Notes under the pieces: model-generated
Told to the model about the DNA's origin: nothing
Databases searched by the model: none
The model's input: only the letters and a program-made list of their open reading frames with translations
Position numbers and translations under genes: made by a program
In this document: piece by piece, positions 1-8,900 of the stretch
Numbering within the stretch: the first letter of the stretch is position 1
How the letters are laid out: the number at the start of each line of letters is the position of its first letter
From: Streptomyces melanogenes
GTDB taxonomy: Bacteria; Actinomycetota; Actinomycetes; Streptomycetales; Streptomycetaceae
Length of the DNA: 64,000 nt
Assembly: GCF_014649795.1 (NCBI RefSeq)
Contig: NZ_BMTS01000011.1
Span: 46,391 to 110,390, forward strand
Direction: 5' to 3'

Positions 1-507
1 CGCGCCCAGCGCGTCGACCAGGGCCTTGCCCTGCACATGCCCGACCTGCTCGTTGTCGAACGACGTGTACGCGTCGATCGGACCCTCCGCCAGACGGTCG
101 AAGGCGACGACCGGGATCCCCTGGTCCTTGGCCTTCTTCACCGCGCCCGCGATCGCCTTCGAGTCCACCGCGTCCACGATCAGCGCGTCGACCTTGTTGG
201 TGATCATCGTGTCGACCTGCTGGGCCTGGACCGTGGCGTCCTGCTTGGCGTTGGCGTAGACGACCTTGCCCTTGCCGTTGGTCAGCTCGCTGACCTTCTT
301 CTCGATGAGCGGCTTGTCGAACTTCTCGTAACGCGCGGTCTGGTTCTCCGGCAGGAGCAGACCGATCTTGATCTCGTCGCCCTTCTTGGCGCCGCCCGAC
401 TCCTTGGTCTTGTCGCCGGACTCCTTGGCGCTTCCACAGGCGGCGAGAGAGACAGCCATCGCGGTGGCGGCCACGGCCACGGCGGCACGACGCATACGCG
501 TGTTCAT
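1..507 (-). CDS. xylF: Xylose-type sugar ABC transporter substrate-binding lipoprotein (3' part outside window)
   Basis: This is the N-terminal 169 codons of a sugar-binding lipoprotein that would deliver a pentose to an ABC importer at the outer face of the membrane. The start is an ATG preceded by GGGAGG at good spacing. A short basic n-region and hydrophobic stretch end in a lipobox (LAAC, Cys near residue 24), followed by a charged Lys/Gly/Asp linker. The mature part begins with the IKIGLLLPE strand and the VDALIVDAVDS repeat typical of periplasmic-binding type I (XylF/RbsB) proteins. A ROK regulator lies directly upstream on the same strand, the arrangement known for xylFGH and rok7B7 in S. 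coelicolor. The symbol rests on that synteny; ribose or another pentose is possible. The C-terminus and any ATPase or permease genes lie beyond base 1. Confidence 0.8.
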   Translation of the reverse strand, partial: MNTRMRRAAVAVAATAMAVSLAACGSAKESGDKTKESGGAKKGDEIKIGLLLPENQTARYEKFDKPLIEKKVSELTNGKGKVVYANAKQDATVQAQQVDTMITNKVDALIVDAVDSKAIAGAVKKAKDQGIPVVAFDRLAEGPIDAYTSFDNEQVGHVQGKALVDALGA

Positions 508-583
508 TCTGAAACCTCCCTGACGAGGCCGCGACGTTGCGGCCGAGGTGGCTGGAAGTCAACTCGACTGCAGGGCCACCGTC

Positions 584-598
584 AAGGAGTAAATCCTT
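584..598. promoter_or_regulatory. Inverted repeat upstream of xylF (candidate ROK operator)
   Basis: AAGGA and TCCTT arms are separated by five bases, and flanking T/A bases extend the symmetry slightly. The repeat lies 77 bp upstream of the xylF start in the 120-bp gap behind the ROK gene. An operator for the adjacent regulator is an inference from position and symmetry only. Confidence 0.35.
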
Positions 599-627
599 AA
601 CGAGATGACAACGGTGCCATCCGTTAT

Positions 628-1827
628 CTAAGTGAAGGCAGGCGCCCCGGCCGGGAGAGCACTCTCAAGCAGGGTCGAATCGCCCATTTCACTCAGTACC
701 AGAGCCAGCGCGCCGAGCACCTCGGCGCGCCCGCCGAGAGCACCCGGAAGGACCGAAAGCTGGCGCGCCGCACTGGGGATGGCGTACCGCGACACGGAGT
801 CCCTGATGGGCCCCAGGACCAGCTCCCCGGCCTCGGCCAGATCGCCGCCGAGCACCACCCTGCTGGGGTTGAGCAGATTGCAGAGGTTGGCGACACCGCT
901 GCCGATGTGGCGGCCCACGTCCGCGACGACACGCCGGCACCCCGGGTCGCCCTCGCGGGCCAGCTGGACCACGCGCTCCATGGTCAGATCGGCCCCGTGG
1001 CTGGACTGCAGCAGCGGCAGCACGTACCGCGCGGCCGTGAAGGTCTCCAGGCAGCCCCGGTTGCCGCAGCGGCACACCGGGCCCGACTCGTCCAGGGTGA
1101 TGTGCCCGATCTCGCCGGCCGTGCCGCCCGGGCCCCGGTAGATCTGCCCGTCGATCACCAGCCCCGCGCCGACACCGCTCGCCACCTTGATGTACGCCAG
1201 GTCCTTGACCCCGCGCCCGCTGCCCCACACCAGCTCGCCCAGGGCGCCCAGGTTGGCGTCGTTGTCGACGTACACCGGCACGCCCAGGCGGCCCGAGAGC
1301 TCCTCGCGGGGGTTGATGCCGGTCCAGCCCGGCAGGATGGCCGTGGAGCCCAGCGTGCCGGACTCCACGTCGATGGGCCCGGGCACGCCCAGGCCCACCC
1401 CGATGACCTTGTCCCGGGCGATGCCGGTGGCCGTGATCAGCCGGGTGACCAGCTCTTCCGCCCGGCCGAAGCCCTGCGCGGAGGAGGCGTCGACGTCGAG
1501 TGGCTCGGCCTCCTCGGCGAGCACCTGGTGGGCCAGGTTGCCGACCGCGACGCGCAGGTGAGTGTGGCCGAAGTCGACGCCGATGACGATGCCCGCGGAG
1601 CCGCTGAGCGAGACGCTGCGGGCCCGGCGGCCGCCCGCCGAGGTGGGCGTGACCTCGACGGTCCCGCCGTCCTTCAGTTCACGAACGATATTGGAGACCG
1701 TGGCCGCGGACAGGCCCGTGGTCCTGGCGATCTCGGCCTGGGTGAGCGAGCCCGCCATGCGGACCGCGCGTACGACCCGCTCCAGGTTGGCCCGGTGCAA
1801 CGACGTCTGCGACCCCGGAGTCTCCAT
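628..1827 (-). CDS. rok7B7: ROK-family transcriptional regulator
   Basis: This is a 399-residue sugar-responsive regulator. An N-terminal winged helix-turn-helix (about residues 12-60, containing TQAEIARTTGLSAATVSNIV) is followed by a ROK sugar-kinase-like domain. That domain carries the phosphate-binding strand IGVDFGHTH and the zinc motif CRCGNRGCLE. I chose the ATG at 1827 because AGGAG lies 11 bases upstream; an earlier in-frame start adds 17 residues of unlikely sequence. It sits between a pentose-binding lipoprotein gene and an NgcEFG-type importer. That is the position of rok7B7 in S. coelicolor, a regulator known to affect xylose use, carbon catabolite repression and antibiotic production. 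The orthology is inferred from gene order. Its likely targets are xylF downstream and possibly the ngc genes. Confidence 0.85.
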   Translation of the reverse strand: METPGSQTSLHRANLERVVRAVRMAGSLTQAEIARTTGLSAATVSNIVRELKDGGTVEVTPTSAGGRRARSVSLSGSAGIVIGVDFGHTHLRVAVGNLAHQVLAEEAEPLDVDASSAQGFGRAEELVTRLITATGIARDKVIGVGLGVPGPIDVESGTLGSTAILPGWTGINPREELSGRLGVPVYVDNDANLGALGELVWGSGRGVKDLAYIKVASGVGAGLVIDGQIYRGPGGTAGEIGHITLDESGPVCRCGNRGCLETFTAARYVLPLLQSSHGADLTMERVVQLAREGDPGCRRVVADVGRHIGSGVANLCNLLNPSRVVLGGDLAEAGELVLGPIRDSVSRYAIPSAARQLSVLPGALGGRAEVLGALALVLSEMGDSTLLESALPAGAPAFT

Positions 1828-1977
1828 CGACCCATCCACTCCTGCCGTAGGCAGGCGGCACGACGGCCGCCCCCGCACGGGGCCGCAGCTTTGAGGCCCC
1901 GCCCTATCTCCAACATGTGAACTCTAAGCTGAGCCTTTCGGGTTGTCTCCCGTCAAGACCTGAGCAGTGGGACATAG

Positions 1978-2020
1978 CACGGGACCGCCCGTCGGCGTGT
2001 CGCCGACGGGCGGTCCCGTG
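1978..2020 (-). terminator. Strong hairpin terminator after ngcG
   Basis: A perfect 20-bp stem with a TGT loop starts 25 bp beyond the ngcG stop codon. There is no U-tract, as is usual in Streptomyces. It separates the importer operon from the ROK gene, which must therefore have its own promoter in 1828-1977. Confidence 0.8.
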
Positions 2021-2044
2021 GTGGATACGGAGCGTGACGTACCG

Positions 2045-2959
2045 CTATTTGAGCGCCCCCGCGGTGAGTCCCGCGACGACCTGGCGCTGGAAGACGATGT
2101 ACGCGGCGAGCACCGGCAACATCGCCATCACCAGGCCCGCCATGAGGCCGGACCAGTCGCCCTTGTACCCCTGGCTGGTCGCGAGCTCGACCAGACCCTG
2201 GGAGAGCACCCGCTTGTCCGGGTCCGTGTTGAGGACCGTCGGCAGCATGTACTGGTTCCACTGCCCCAGGAAGTTGAAGATCCCCACGCTGATCAGACCC
2301 GGACGGGCCATCGGCAGCATCACCTGGAAGAAGGTACGGGTGTGCGAGGCGCCGTCGATCATGGCCGCCTCGGCGACCGAGGTGGGCAGCGTCCGGAAGA
2401 ACGAGGTGAGGAAGAAGACCGTGAAGGGCAGCGAGTACGCGATGTAGACCAGGATCAGCCCGTGCGTGGTGTTCAGCAGGCTCAGGTTGTTCATCACGTA
2501 GAACAGCGGCACCAGGGCCAGCATGATCGGGAAGCTCATCCCACCGATGAACAGGTAGTAGATGAACCGGTTCCCGGGGAACTCGAAGCGCGCCAGCACG
2601 TACGCGGCCATCGAGCCGAGCAGCAGCGTGCCGATGAGCGAGCCCCCCACCACCAGGATGGTGTTGACGAAGTAGTCGCTCATATGGGCCTGGGTCCAGG
2701 CCCGCGACCAGTTGTCGAAGTGCAGCTTGTCGGGGAGCGCCCAGGGGGTCGACAGGATCGAGTTGTCGTCCTTGAAGGACGCCATGACCGCCCAGAGCAG
2801 CGGGATGACGACCATGAACGCCCAGAGGATGAGCACGCCGTGCGAGAAGACGTTGAGGACGACGCCCTCGCCCTTCTTCTCCTTCTTGGCGGGTGCCGCC
2901 TGCTTGGCCACGGGCGGGCGCTCCTCGGCGAGGTCGGCGGTCGAGGTGTCAGTGGTCAT
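2045..2959 (-). CDS. ngcG: Carbohydrate ABC transporter permease (MalG type)
   Basis: This is a 304-residue inner-membrane permease with six predicted membrane helices. A charged N-terminal tail rich in Lys/Ala/Pro precedes the first helix (around residues 40-60). The cytoplasmic EAA loop, which contacts the ATPase, reads EAAMIDGASHTRTFFQ and is followed by LPMARPG. Its ATG overlaps the stop of the upstream permease by four bases (ATGA), so the two are translationally coupled. No ATPase gene is present; Streptomyces sugar importers of this class are known to share the MsiK ATPase. Family and order fit NgcG of the N-acetylglucosamine/N,N'-diacetylchitobiose importer, but the substrate cannot be read from the permease itself. 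Confidence 0.85.
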   Translation of the reverse strand: MTTDTSTADLAEERPPVAKQAAPAKKEKKGEGVVLNVFSHGVLILWAFMVVIPLLWAVMASFKDDNSILSTPWALPDKLHFDNWSRAWTQAHMSDYFVNTILVVGGSLIGTLLLGSMAAYVLARFEFPGNRFIYYLFIGGMSFPIMLALVPLFYVMNNLSLLNTTHGLILVYIAYSLPFTVFFLTSFFRTLPTSVAEAAMIDGASHTRTFFQVMLPMARPGLISVGIFNFLGQWNQYMLPTVLNTDPDKRVLSQGLVELATSQGYKGDWSGLMAGLVMAMLPVLAAYIVFQRQVVAGLTAGALK

Positions 2960-3882
2960 GAGAACTCCAGCCGCTCGCGCCGGCCCAGTCGCATCACGAC
3001 CGCCGCGAACAGCAGCGTGACGACGAGCAGCGCGACACCGATCGTGGTCGCGTATCCGGCCTGACCGTCGCGGAACGCCGACTGATAGACGTAGAGCGGC
3101 AGGACCGTGGTCGAGTAGTCGGGGCCGCCCGGGCCCACCGTCATGATCTGCACCGAGGCGAAGGCCTCGGCGCCGAGGGCGAGGATGCCCATGTAGACCC
3201 AGCCGGACTGCACGGTGTCCCAGAGCAGCGGCAGCGTGATCCGGAAGAACGTGGTGAAGCGGCTGGCGCCGTCGAGCAACGCCGCCTCGTAGAAGTCCCT
3301 GGGGATCGACGCCATTCCGGCCGAGAACAGCACGACGAAGAATCCGACCGTGGACCAGACGAGCACGGCCATCACGCAGTACAGCGCCAGATCCGGGTCG
3401 CCCAGCCAGTTCGGCTGGACGCTGCCGAGACCGACCCCCTTGAGCGCGGAGTTGATCACGCCGTTGTTGGGGTTGTACGCGAACTGGAACAGCAGGGCGA
3501 CGATCGCGATCGAGAGCACCTGCGGAAAGAAGTAGGCGATTTTGTAGAAGCCGGAGCCGCGCACTCCGGTAATGGCGGCGCCCTTTCGGCGCCGCCCCCC
3601 GACATTGAGCATGAAGGCGAAGAACAGCGCGAGACCCAGCGTCACCAGCGGCAGCAGCAGGACGAACAGCAGACTGTGCTGCAACGACTTCCAGAAGATG
3701 TCGTCGTCGAACATCCGCTTGTAGTTGTCGAAGCCGACCATCTTGAAGTCCGGGCTCAGACCGGTCCAGTCCGTGAACGAGTAGTAGATGGACTGGACGA
3801 ACGGCCAGATGACGAAGAGTGAGTACAACGCCAGTGGGAGTACCAGAAATCCCACGATGAACCGGTACTTGCCGTGTTGCAT
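2956..3882 (-). CDS. ngcF: Carbohydrate ABC transporter permease (MalF type)
   Basis: This is a 308-residue membrane protein and the partner of the downstream permease. The N-terminus enters the membrane almost at once (GFLVLPLALYSLFVIWP). A long extracytoplasmic loop with the FTDWTG motif follows, then five more helices. The EAA loop reads YEAALLDGASRFTTFFRITLP. The start ATG at 3882 has only a weak GGGGTCGG ribosome site, which fits its place as second gene of an operon 58 bp after the binding-protein gene. Together with ngcG it would form the transmembrane pore for GlcNAc or chitobiose. Naming follows gene order and family rather than substrate evidence. Confidence 0.85.
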   Translation of the reverse strand: MQHGKYRFIVGFLVLPLALYSLFVIWPFVQSIYYSFTDWTGLSPDFKMVGFDNYKRMFDDDIFWKSLQHSLLFVLLLPLVTLGLALFFAFMLNVGGRRRKGAAITGVRGSGFYKIAYFFPQVLSIAIVALLFQFAYNPNNGVINSALKGVGLGSVQPNWLGDPDLALYCVMAVLVWSTVGFFVVLFSAGMASIPRDFYEAALLDGASRFTTFFRITLPLLWDTVQSGWVYMGILALGAEAFASVQIMTVGPGGPDYSTTVLPLYVYQSAFRDGQAGYATTIGVALLVVTLLFAAVVMRLGRRERLEFS

Positions 3883-3940
3883 GGTTACCGACCCCGATCT
3901 TCCAGCGGGTGCCGCCGCTGATGACGCCTGAACACTGCCG

Positions 3941-5395
3941 CTACTTCTTGTGCTTGTAGTGCTTGATGTTCTGGTCCTGGGCGGCCTTGTCGGCGTAACC
4001 CTGGATCTTCTTGATGGTTTCGGCCGGAGTCGCGCGACCCGCCATCATCTCACCGAGACCGGCGACACCGATCTGCTCCTTCTGGAGCTTCACGTACCAG
4101 TCCTGGAGCCGCGGGTTGACGACGTTGGTGCCGGCCTTCTTCAGCGCGTCGACACCGGACTGCAGGGCCGTCGACAGGGCCAGGCCGTCCGTGCCGCCGT
4201 TGAACGCGGAGAGCGACTTGACCTGGGTCGTGAAGTTCTTCGAGGAGGCCTCGCTGAGCATGATGCGCAGCTGCTCCATGCCGCCGGTCGGGTTCTTCGC
4301 CTTGGCCGGGACGATGAACGGCTCGCCGCCGGACGCCCAGATGGTGCCGAACGGCATCTTGTCGTTGCCGTCGAGGCTTGAAGGCGCGCCCACCATCATC
4401 TTGAAGTCCTTGGGCGTGGTGGGAGCGGCCTCGTTCTCCACCCAGGAGCCGTTCGGGATGAACAGCGCCTGCCCCTTGGTCCAGGCGGTCTGCGACTGGA
4501 TGTGGGTCATGCCCGGGGTGCCCTGGAGGATGTAGCCCTTCTTGAAGAGCTCGTAGTACGCCTCGAACGCGGCCTTGACGGCCGGGTGCTCCCAGGCCTT
4601 CGGCTCCAGGTTGTCGATGGCGTCCAGGACCTCGCGGCCGCCGATCTTGGCGATGAACGGGTAGAGCGAGAAGGGCAGGTAGTACGGGTACTTGCCCGGG
4701 TAGGTCCAGCCCGCGATGCCCTGCTTCTTGGCCTTCTCGCACAGGGCGAGCATCTCGTCCCAGGTCTCCGGGTACTTCGCGTCGAGCTTGTCCAGCGCGG
4801 TCTGCGAGTACCAGACGCCGTAGACGGTGTACGCGTAGTAGAAGATCCAGCACTGGTCGCCGTCGAACTGGCCCATCTCCACGATGCCGGGCCGCAGCGT
4901 GTCGCGGACCTTCTTGCTCGGGTCGTCGATGGAGGGCGCGTCCAGGAGCGGCGTCAGATCGGTGAGCTGGCTCTTTCCGACCAGGACGCCCATGTCCATC
5001 TGCTCGGCGCCCGAGTTGTCGATCAGGTCCGGCGGGGTGCCGCCGTTGAACTTGGGCTGCAGCTCGGACTGGATCTTCTGGGTCTTGTGGAAATTGATCT
5101 TCGCCTTCGGGAACGCCTTCTCGTACACCGCGTTCGCGTCGGTGGCGTACTTGGTGCCGAAACCGCCGTCGAAGATGACGACGTCGAGACCGGCCGACTC
5201 ATTGACGCCCAGCGGGTTCTTGGCGGTCTTGGGGCCGCCGCTGGCCTTTTCCTTCGGGCTGTCGTCGCTGCTGCTCGCACAGGCGGACAGGAAGCCCATC
5301 GCCGGAACGGTGATCAGACCGAGCGCCGCGGACCGCTTGATCAGATCGCGACGGCCCAGGCCCTCATTGCTGTCGTGGGCGGAGGTGGATCCCAT
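3941..5395 (-). CDS. ngcE: N-acetylglucosamine/diacetylchitobiose ABC transporter substrate-binding lipoprotein
   Basis: This is a 484-residue extracytoplasmic solute-binding protein. I chose ATG 5395, with AGGAC eight bases upstream. The frame is open for another 168 codons upstream, but these read as non-protein sequence. The signal has a twin-arginine look (GRRDLIKRSAALG, Arg15-Arg16) and ends in the lipobox LSAC with Cys39, so the protein is probably a Tat-exported lipoprotein. The mature domain is a family 1/ABC-type sugar-binding fold, with a C-terminal Lys-rich end (HYKHKK). It is the first gene of the ngcEFG operon. A DasR-type operator lies 222 bp upstream, which supports an aminosugar substrate. 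NgcE homologues bind GlcNAc and chitobiose in S. olivaceoviridis and S. coelicolor. Confidence 0.85.
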   Translation of the reverse strand: MGSTSAHDSNEGLGRRDLIKRSAALGLITVPAMGFLSACASSSDDSPKEKASGGPKTAKNPLGVNESAGLDVVIFDGGFGTKYATDANAVYEKAFPKAKINFHKTQKIQSELQPKFNGGTPPDLIDNSGAEQMDMGVLVGKSQLTDLTPLLDAPSIDDPSKKVRDTLRPGIVEMGQFDGDQCWIFYYAYTVYGVWYSQTALDKLDAKYPETWDEMLALCEKAKKQGIAGWTYPGKYPYYLPFSLYPFIAKIGGREVLDAIDNLEPKAWEHPAVKAAFEAYYELFKKGYILQGTPGMTHIQSQTAWTKGQALFIPNGSWVENEAAPTTPKDFKMMVGAPSSLDGNDKMPFGTIWASGGEPFIVPAKAKNPTGGMEQLRIMLSEASSKNFTTQVKSLSAFNGGTDGLALSTALQSGVDALKKAGTNVVNPRLQDWYVKLQKEQIGVAGLGEMMAGRATPAETIKKIQGYADKAAQDQNIKHYKHKK

Positions 5396-5616
5396 GCTCA
5401 AGTCCTCGCCTTCTCCAGGACTCAGGCGGTGTACCGGTCGCCCGTACCAAATCGCCTGCAGGCGAAGGGCCCCGCCACCGCGGTCAGTTGTGCTGAAGCT
5501 TGGGTAGTGCAGGGTACGCAGCGGATACGTCGGACATTGCGGAGGATGACGTGCCGTTGCTTCCCCGACGTCCCCCGTCCCCCGAGCCCGCCGGTTTCCC
5601 GGCGGAGCGGACGCCG

Positions 5617-5632
5617 ACAGGTATAGTCCACT
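5617..5632. promoter_or_regulatory. DasR-responsive element (dre)-like site upstream of ngcE
   Basis: ACAGGTATAGTCCACT matches 13 of 16 positions of the dre consensus ACTGGTCTAGACCACT, and the mismatches are symmetric about the centre. It lies in the 530-bp gap between divergent ngcE and the GH92 gene, 222 bp from the ngcE start. DasR is the known GlcNAc/chitin regulator of Streptomyces. The rest of the gap holds the two promoters and the palindrome at 5837; I recognise no gene in it. Confidence 0.6.
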
Positions 5633-5836
5633 TTCCGTCAACTGAGCAAGATCGAAAGCATGGTTGGACGGCATCCTTTCCCGAGTTGAGACCTCCTGGA
5701 TATCTGATGGCGGAGCGCGGTGGGCCGGACCCCCGCGACACTCTCGCGGCGCCGCGAAACGCCCAGGCCATTCCCCCTCAACACCCTTGACACCACCTAT
5801 GCCTTGGCTTCCTACTGGATCCTGCATTTTCACTCT

Positions 5837-5848
5837 GACAACGTTGTC
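5837..5848. promoter_or_regulatory. 12-bp palindrome with central CpG upstream of GH92 mannosidase
   Basis: GACAACGTTGTC is a perfect dyad 77 bp before the mannosidase start. A dyad centred on CG is the hallmark of LacI-family operators, and such regulators commonly control glycosidase genes. No LacI gene is in the window, so the regulator would act in trans. Confidence 0.5.
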
Positions 5849-5925
5849 CAGATCGTATGACCGGAGCGCACCGGCCTCGGCCGGGCGTCGTCGTGTCATG
5901 CGCCCGCCAATGGAAAGGCCTCCGT

Positions 5926-8900
5926 ATGCTGCCCAGATCCCGGCTCCGACAAGGGCCGGCGGCCGCCCTCGCGGCGGCCTCCTTCCTGCTCGTGGTGACG
6001 GCCCAGGGGGCCGCGTCGGCCCAGCCGGCCGCGGCCCGACCCGCCCTCGGCGGCCAGGAGTTCCGCACCTCGTTCGAAACCGGCCAGCCGCAGCCGGACT
6101 GGCGCAACACCGTGGAGGTGGGCCCGGACGGGAGGAAACGTACGTCGGGGGTCGACGGCGGATTCACCAGCGGAATACCGGGCAATGTCACCGACAGGGT
6201 CACGGCGGTGCGGGCGAGCGCCGAGAACGACGGCTCGGGCGAGGTGAAGGAGAACCTCGTCGACGGCCAGCCGAGCACCAAATGGCTCGCCTTCCAGCCC
6301 ACCGCCTGGCTGGAATTCGATCTCGACAGTCCGGTCAAGGTCGTCACCTACGCGCTGACCTCGGCCAATGACGCGGCTCCCCGCGACCCCAAGGACTGGA
6401 CGCTGAAGGGCTCGGCGGACGGCAGCACCTGGACGACGCTGGACTCCCGCTCGGGTGAAACGTTCAACTCCCGCTTCCAGACCAAGACGTACGACTTCGC
6501 GGGCTCCACGGCGTACGCGCACTACCGCCTGGAGATCACCCGCAACGGCGGAGCCGACATCACCCAGCTGGCCGATGTGCAGTTCTCGAACGGGGACACC
6601 AGCACCCCGGTCCCGCCGGACATGCTGACCCTGGCGGACCGCGGGCCCGGCGGCTCCCCCACCGCCAAGGCCAACGCCGGATTCACCGGAAAGAGGGCCC
6701 TGCGTTACGCCGGTACGCACAAGGCGGACGGGCGGGCCTACTCGTACAACAAGATCTTCGACGTGGACACCCGGATCGGCCGGGACACCGTGCTCGACTA
6801 CAAGGTCTTCCCGTCGATGCCGGAGACCGACCTCGGCTATCCCGCCACCAACGTGTCGGTGGACCTCGCCTTCACCGACGGCACCTATCTGAGCGACCTC
6901 AAGGCGATCGACTCGCACGGCGGCCTGCTGACCCCGCAGGGCCAGGGCGCGGCGAAGACGCTCTACGTCAACCAGTGGAACCAGGTGTCCTCGCGCATCG
7001 GGGCGGTGGCCGCCGGGAAGACCGTCGACCGGATCCTGGTGGCGTACGACTCGCCCAAGGGCCCGGCGAAGTTCCAGGGCTGGATCGACGACCTGTCGAT
7101 CGCCCCGCAGCAGCCGGAGAAGCGCTTGGCCCACCTCGCCGACTACGCGCTGACCACCCGGGGAACCAACTCCAGCGGCTCCTTCTCGCGCGGCAACACC
7201 TTCCCGGCGACGGCCGTCCCCAACGGGTTCAACTTCTGGACCCCGGTGACCAACGCGGGCTCGCAGGACTGGCTGTACGACTACGCGCGGCGCAACAACG
7301 CGGACAACCTGCCCACCCTCCAGGCGTTCTCGGCGAGCCACGAGCCGAGCCCCTGGATGGGCGACCGGCAGACCTTCCAGCTGATGCCGTCGGCGGCCGC
7401 CGGGACCCCGGACGCCTCGCGCACCGCACGCGCGCTGGCGTTCCGGCACGAGAACGAGACGGCGAAGCCGTACTACTACGGCGTCACCTTCGAGAACGGC
7501 CTCAAGGCCGAGATGGCGCCCACCGACCACGCCGCGACCATGCGGTTCACCTATCCCGGTGACGACGCGAGCGTGCTCTTCGACAACGTCAACAACAACG
7601 GCGCCCTCACCCTGGACCCGTCGACCTCGTCCTTCACCGGCTACTCCGACGTCAAGAGCGGCCTCTCCGAGGGCGCCACCAGGCTCTTCGTCTACGGCGT
7701 CCTGGACGCGCCGGCCACCGCGGGCGGCAAGCTGCCCGGGGGCGGCGGCGCGGACGTCACCGGCTATCTGCGCCTCAAGCCCGGCAAGGACCGCACGGTC
7801 ACCCTGCGGCTCGCCACCTCACTCATCAGTGTGGACCAGGCGAAGGCGAACCTCGCCGCGGAGATCCCGGCGGGCACCTCCTTCGAGCGCGTACGGGACC
7901 GGGCGCGCCAGGCCTGGGACCGGATCCTGGGCCGGGTCGAGGTCGAGGGCGCGAGCCACGACCAGCTGACGACGCTCTACTCCTCGCTCTACCGCCTGTA
8001 CCTGTACCCCAACTCCGGCTTCGAGAAGGTCGGTTCGAAGGAGCAGTACGCCAGCCCCTTCTCCCCCGGCACCGGCCAGGACACCCCGACGCACACCGGC
8101 GCGAAGATCGTCGACGGGAAGGTGTACGTCAACAACGGCTTCTGGGACACCTACCGCACGACCTGGCCCGCGTACTCGCTGCTCACCCCGGGCCGGGCCG
8201 GCGAGATGGTCGACGGGTTCGTCCAGCAGTACAAGGACGGCGGCTGGATCTCGCGGTGGTCCTCGCCCGGCTACGCGGACCTGATGACCGGGACCAGCTC
8301 GGACGTGGCGTTCGCCGACGCGTATGTGAAGGGCGTGAGGTTCGACGGCGAGGCCGCCTACGAGGCCGCGCTGAAGAACGCGACCGTCGCCCCGCCGTCC
8401 GCGGGGGTCGGCCGCAAGGGCATGGACACCTCGCCCTTCCTCGGCTACACCCCGACCTCCACGCACGAGGGCCTGTCCTGGTCCCTTGAGGGCTACCTCA
8501 ACGACTACGGCCTGGCGAAGATGGGCGAGGCGCTCTACAAGAAGACGCACAAGGCCCGCTACAAGGAGGAGTCGGCGTACTTCCTGAGCCGGGCCCAGAA
8601 CTACGTGAAGCTCTTCGACCCGAAGGCGGCGAGCGCCGGGGCGGGCGCGCCCGGCTTCTTCCAGGGCCGCGACACCAAGGGCGAGTGGCGGGTGCCGAGC
8701 GGCTCCTACGACCCGCGGGTCTGGGGCTACGACTACACCGAGACCAACGGCTGGGGCTACGCGTTCACCGCCCCGCAGGACTCGCGGGGCCTCGCCAACC
8801 TCTACGGCGGGCGCGCCGGGCTCGCGAAGAAGCTCGACGCGTTCTTCGCGACGCCGGAGACGGCCTCCCCCGACTTCGCCGGTTCGTACGGCAGCGTCAT

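Noticed and set aside
4502..5626. 374-codon plus-strand frame opposite ngcE
   Set aside because: It is antisense to a well-supported binding-protein gene and composed of Val/Leu/Arg/Asp repeats typical of reversed high-GC codons.
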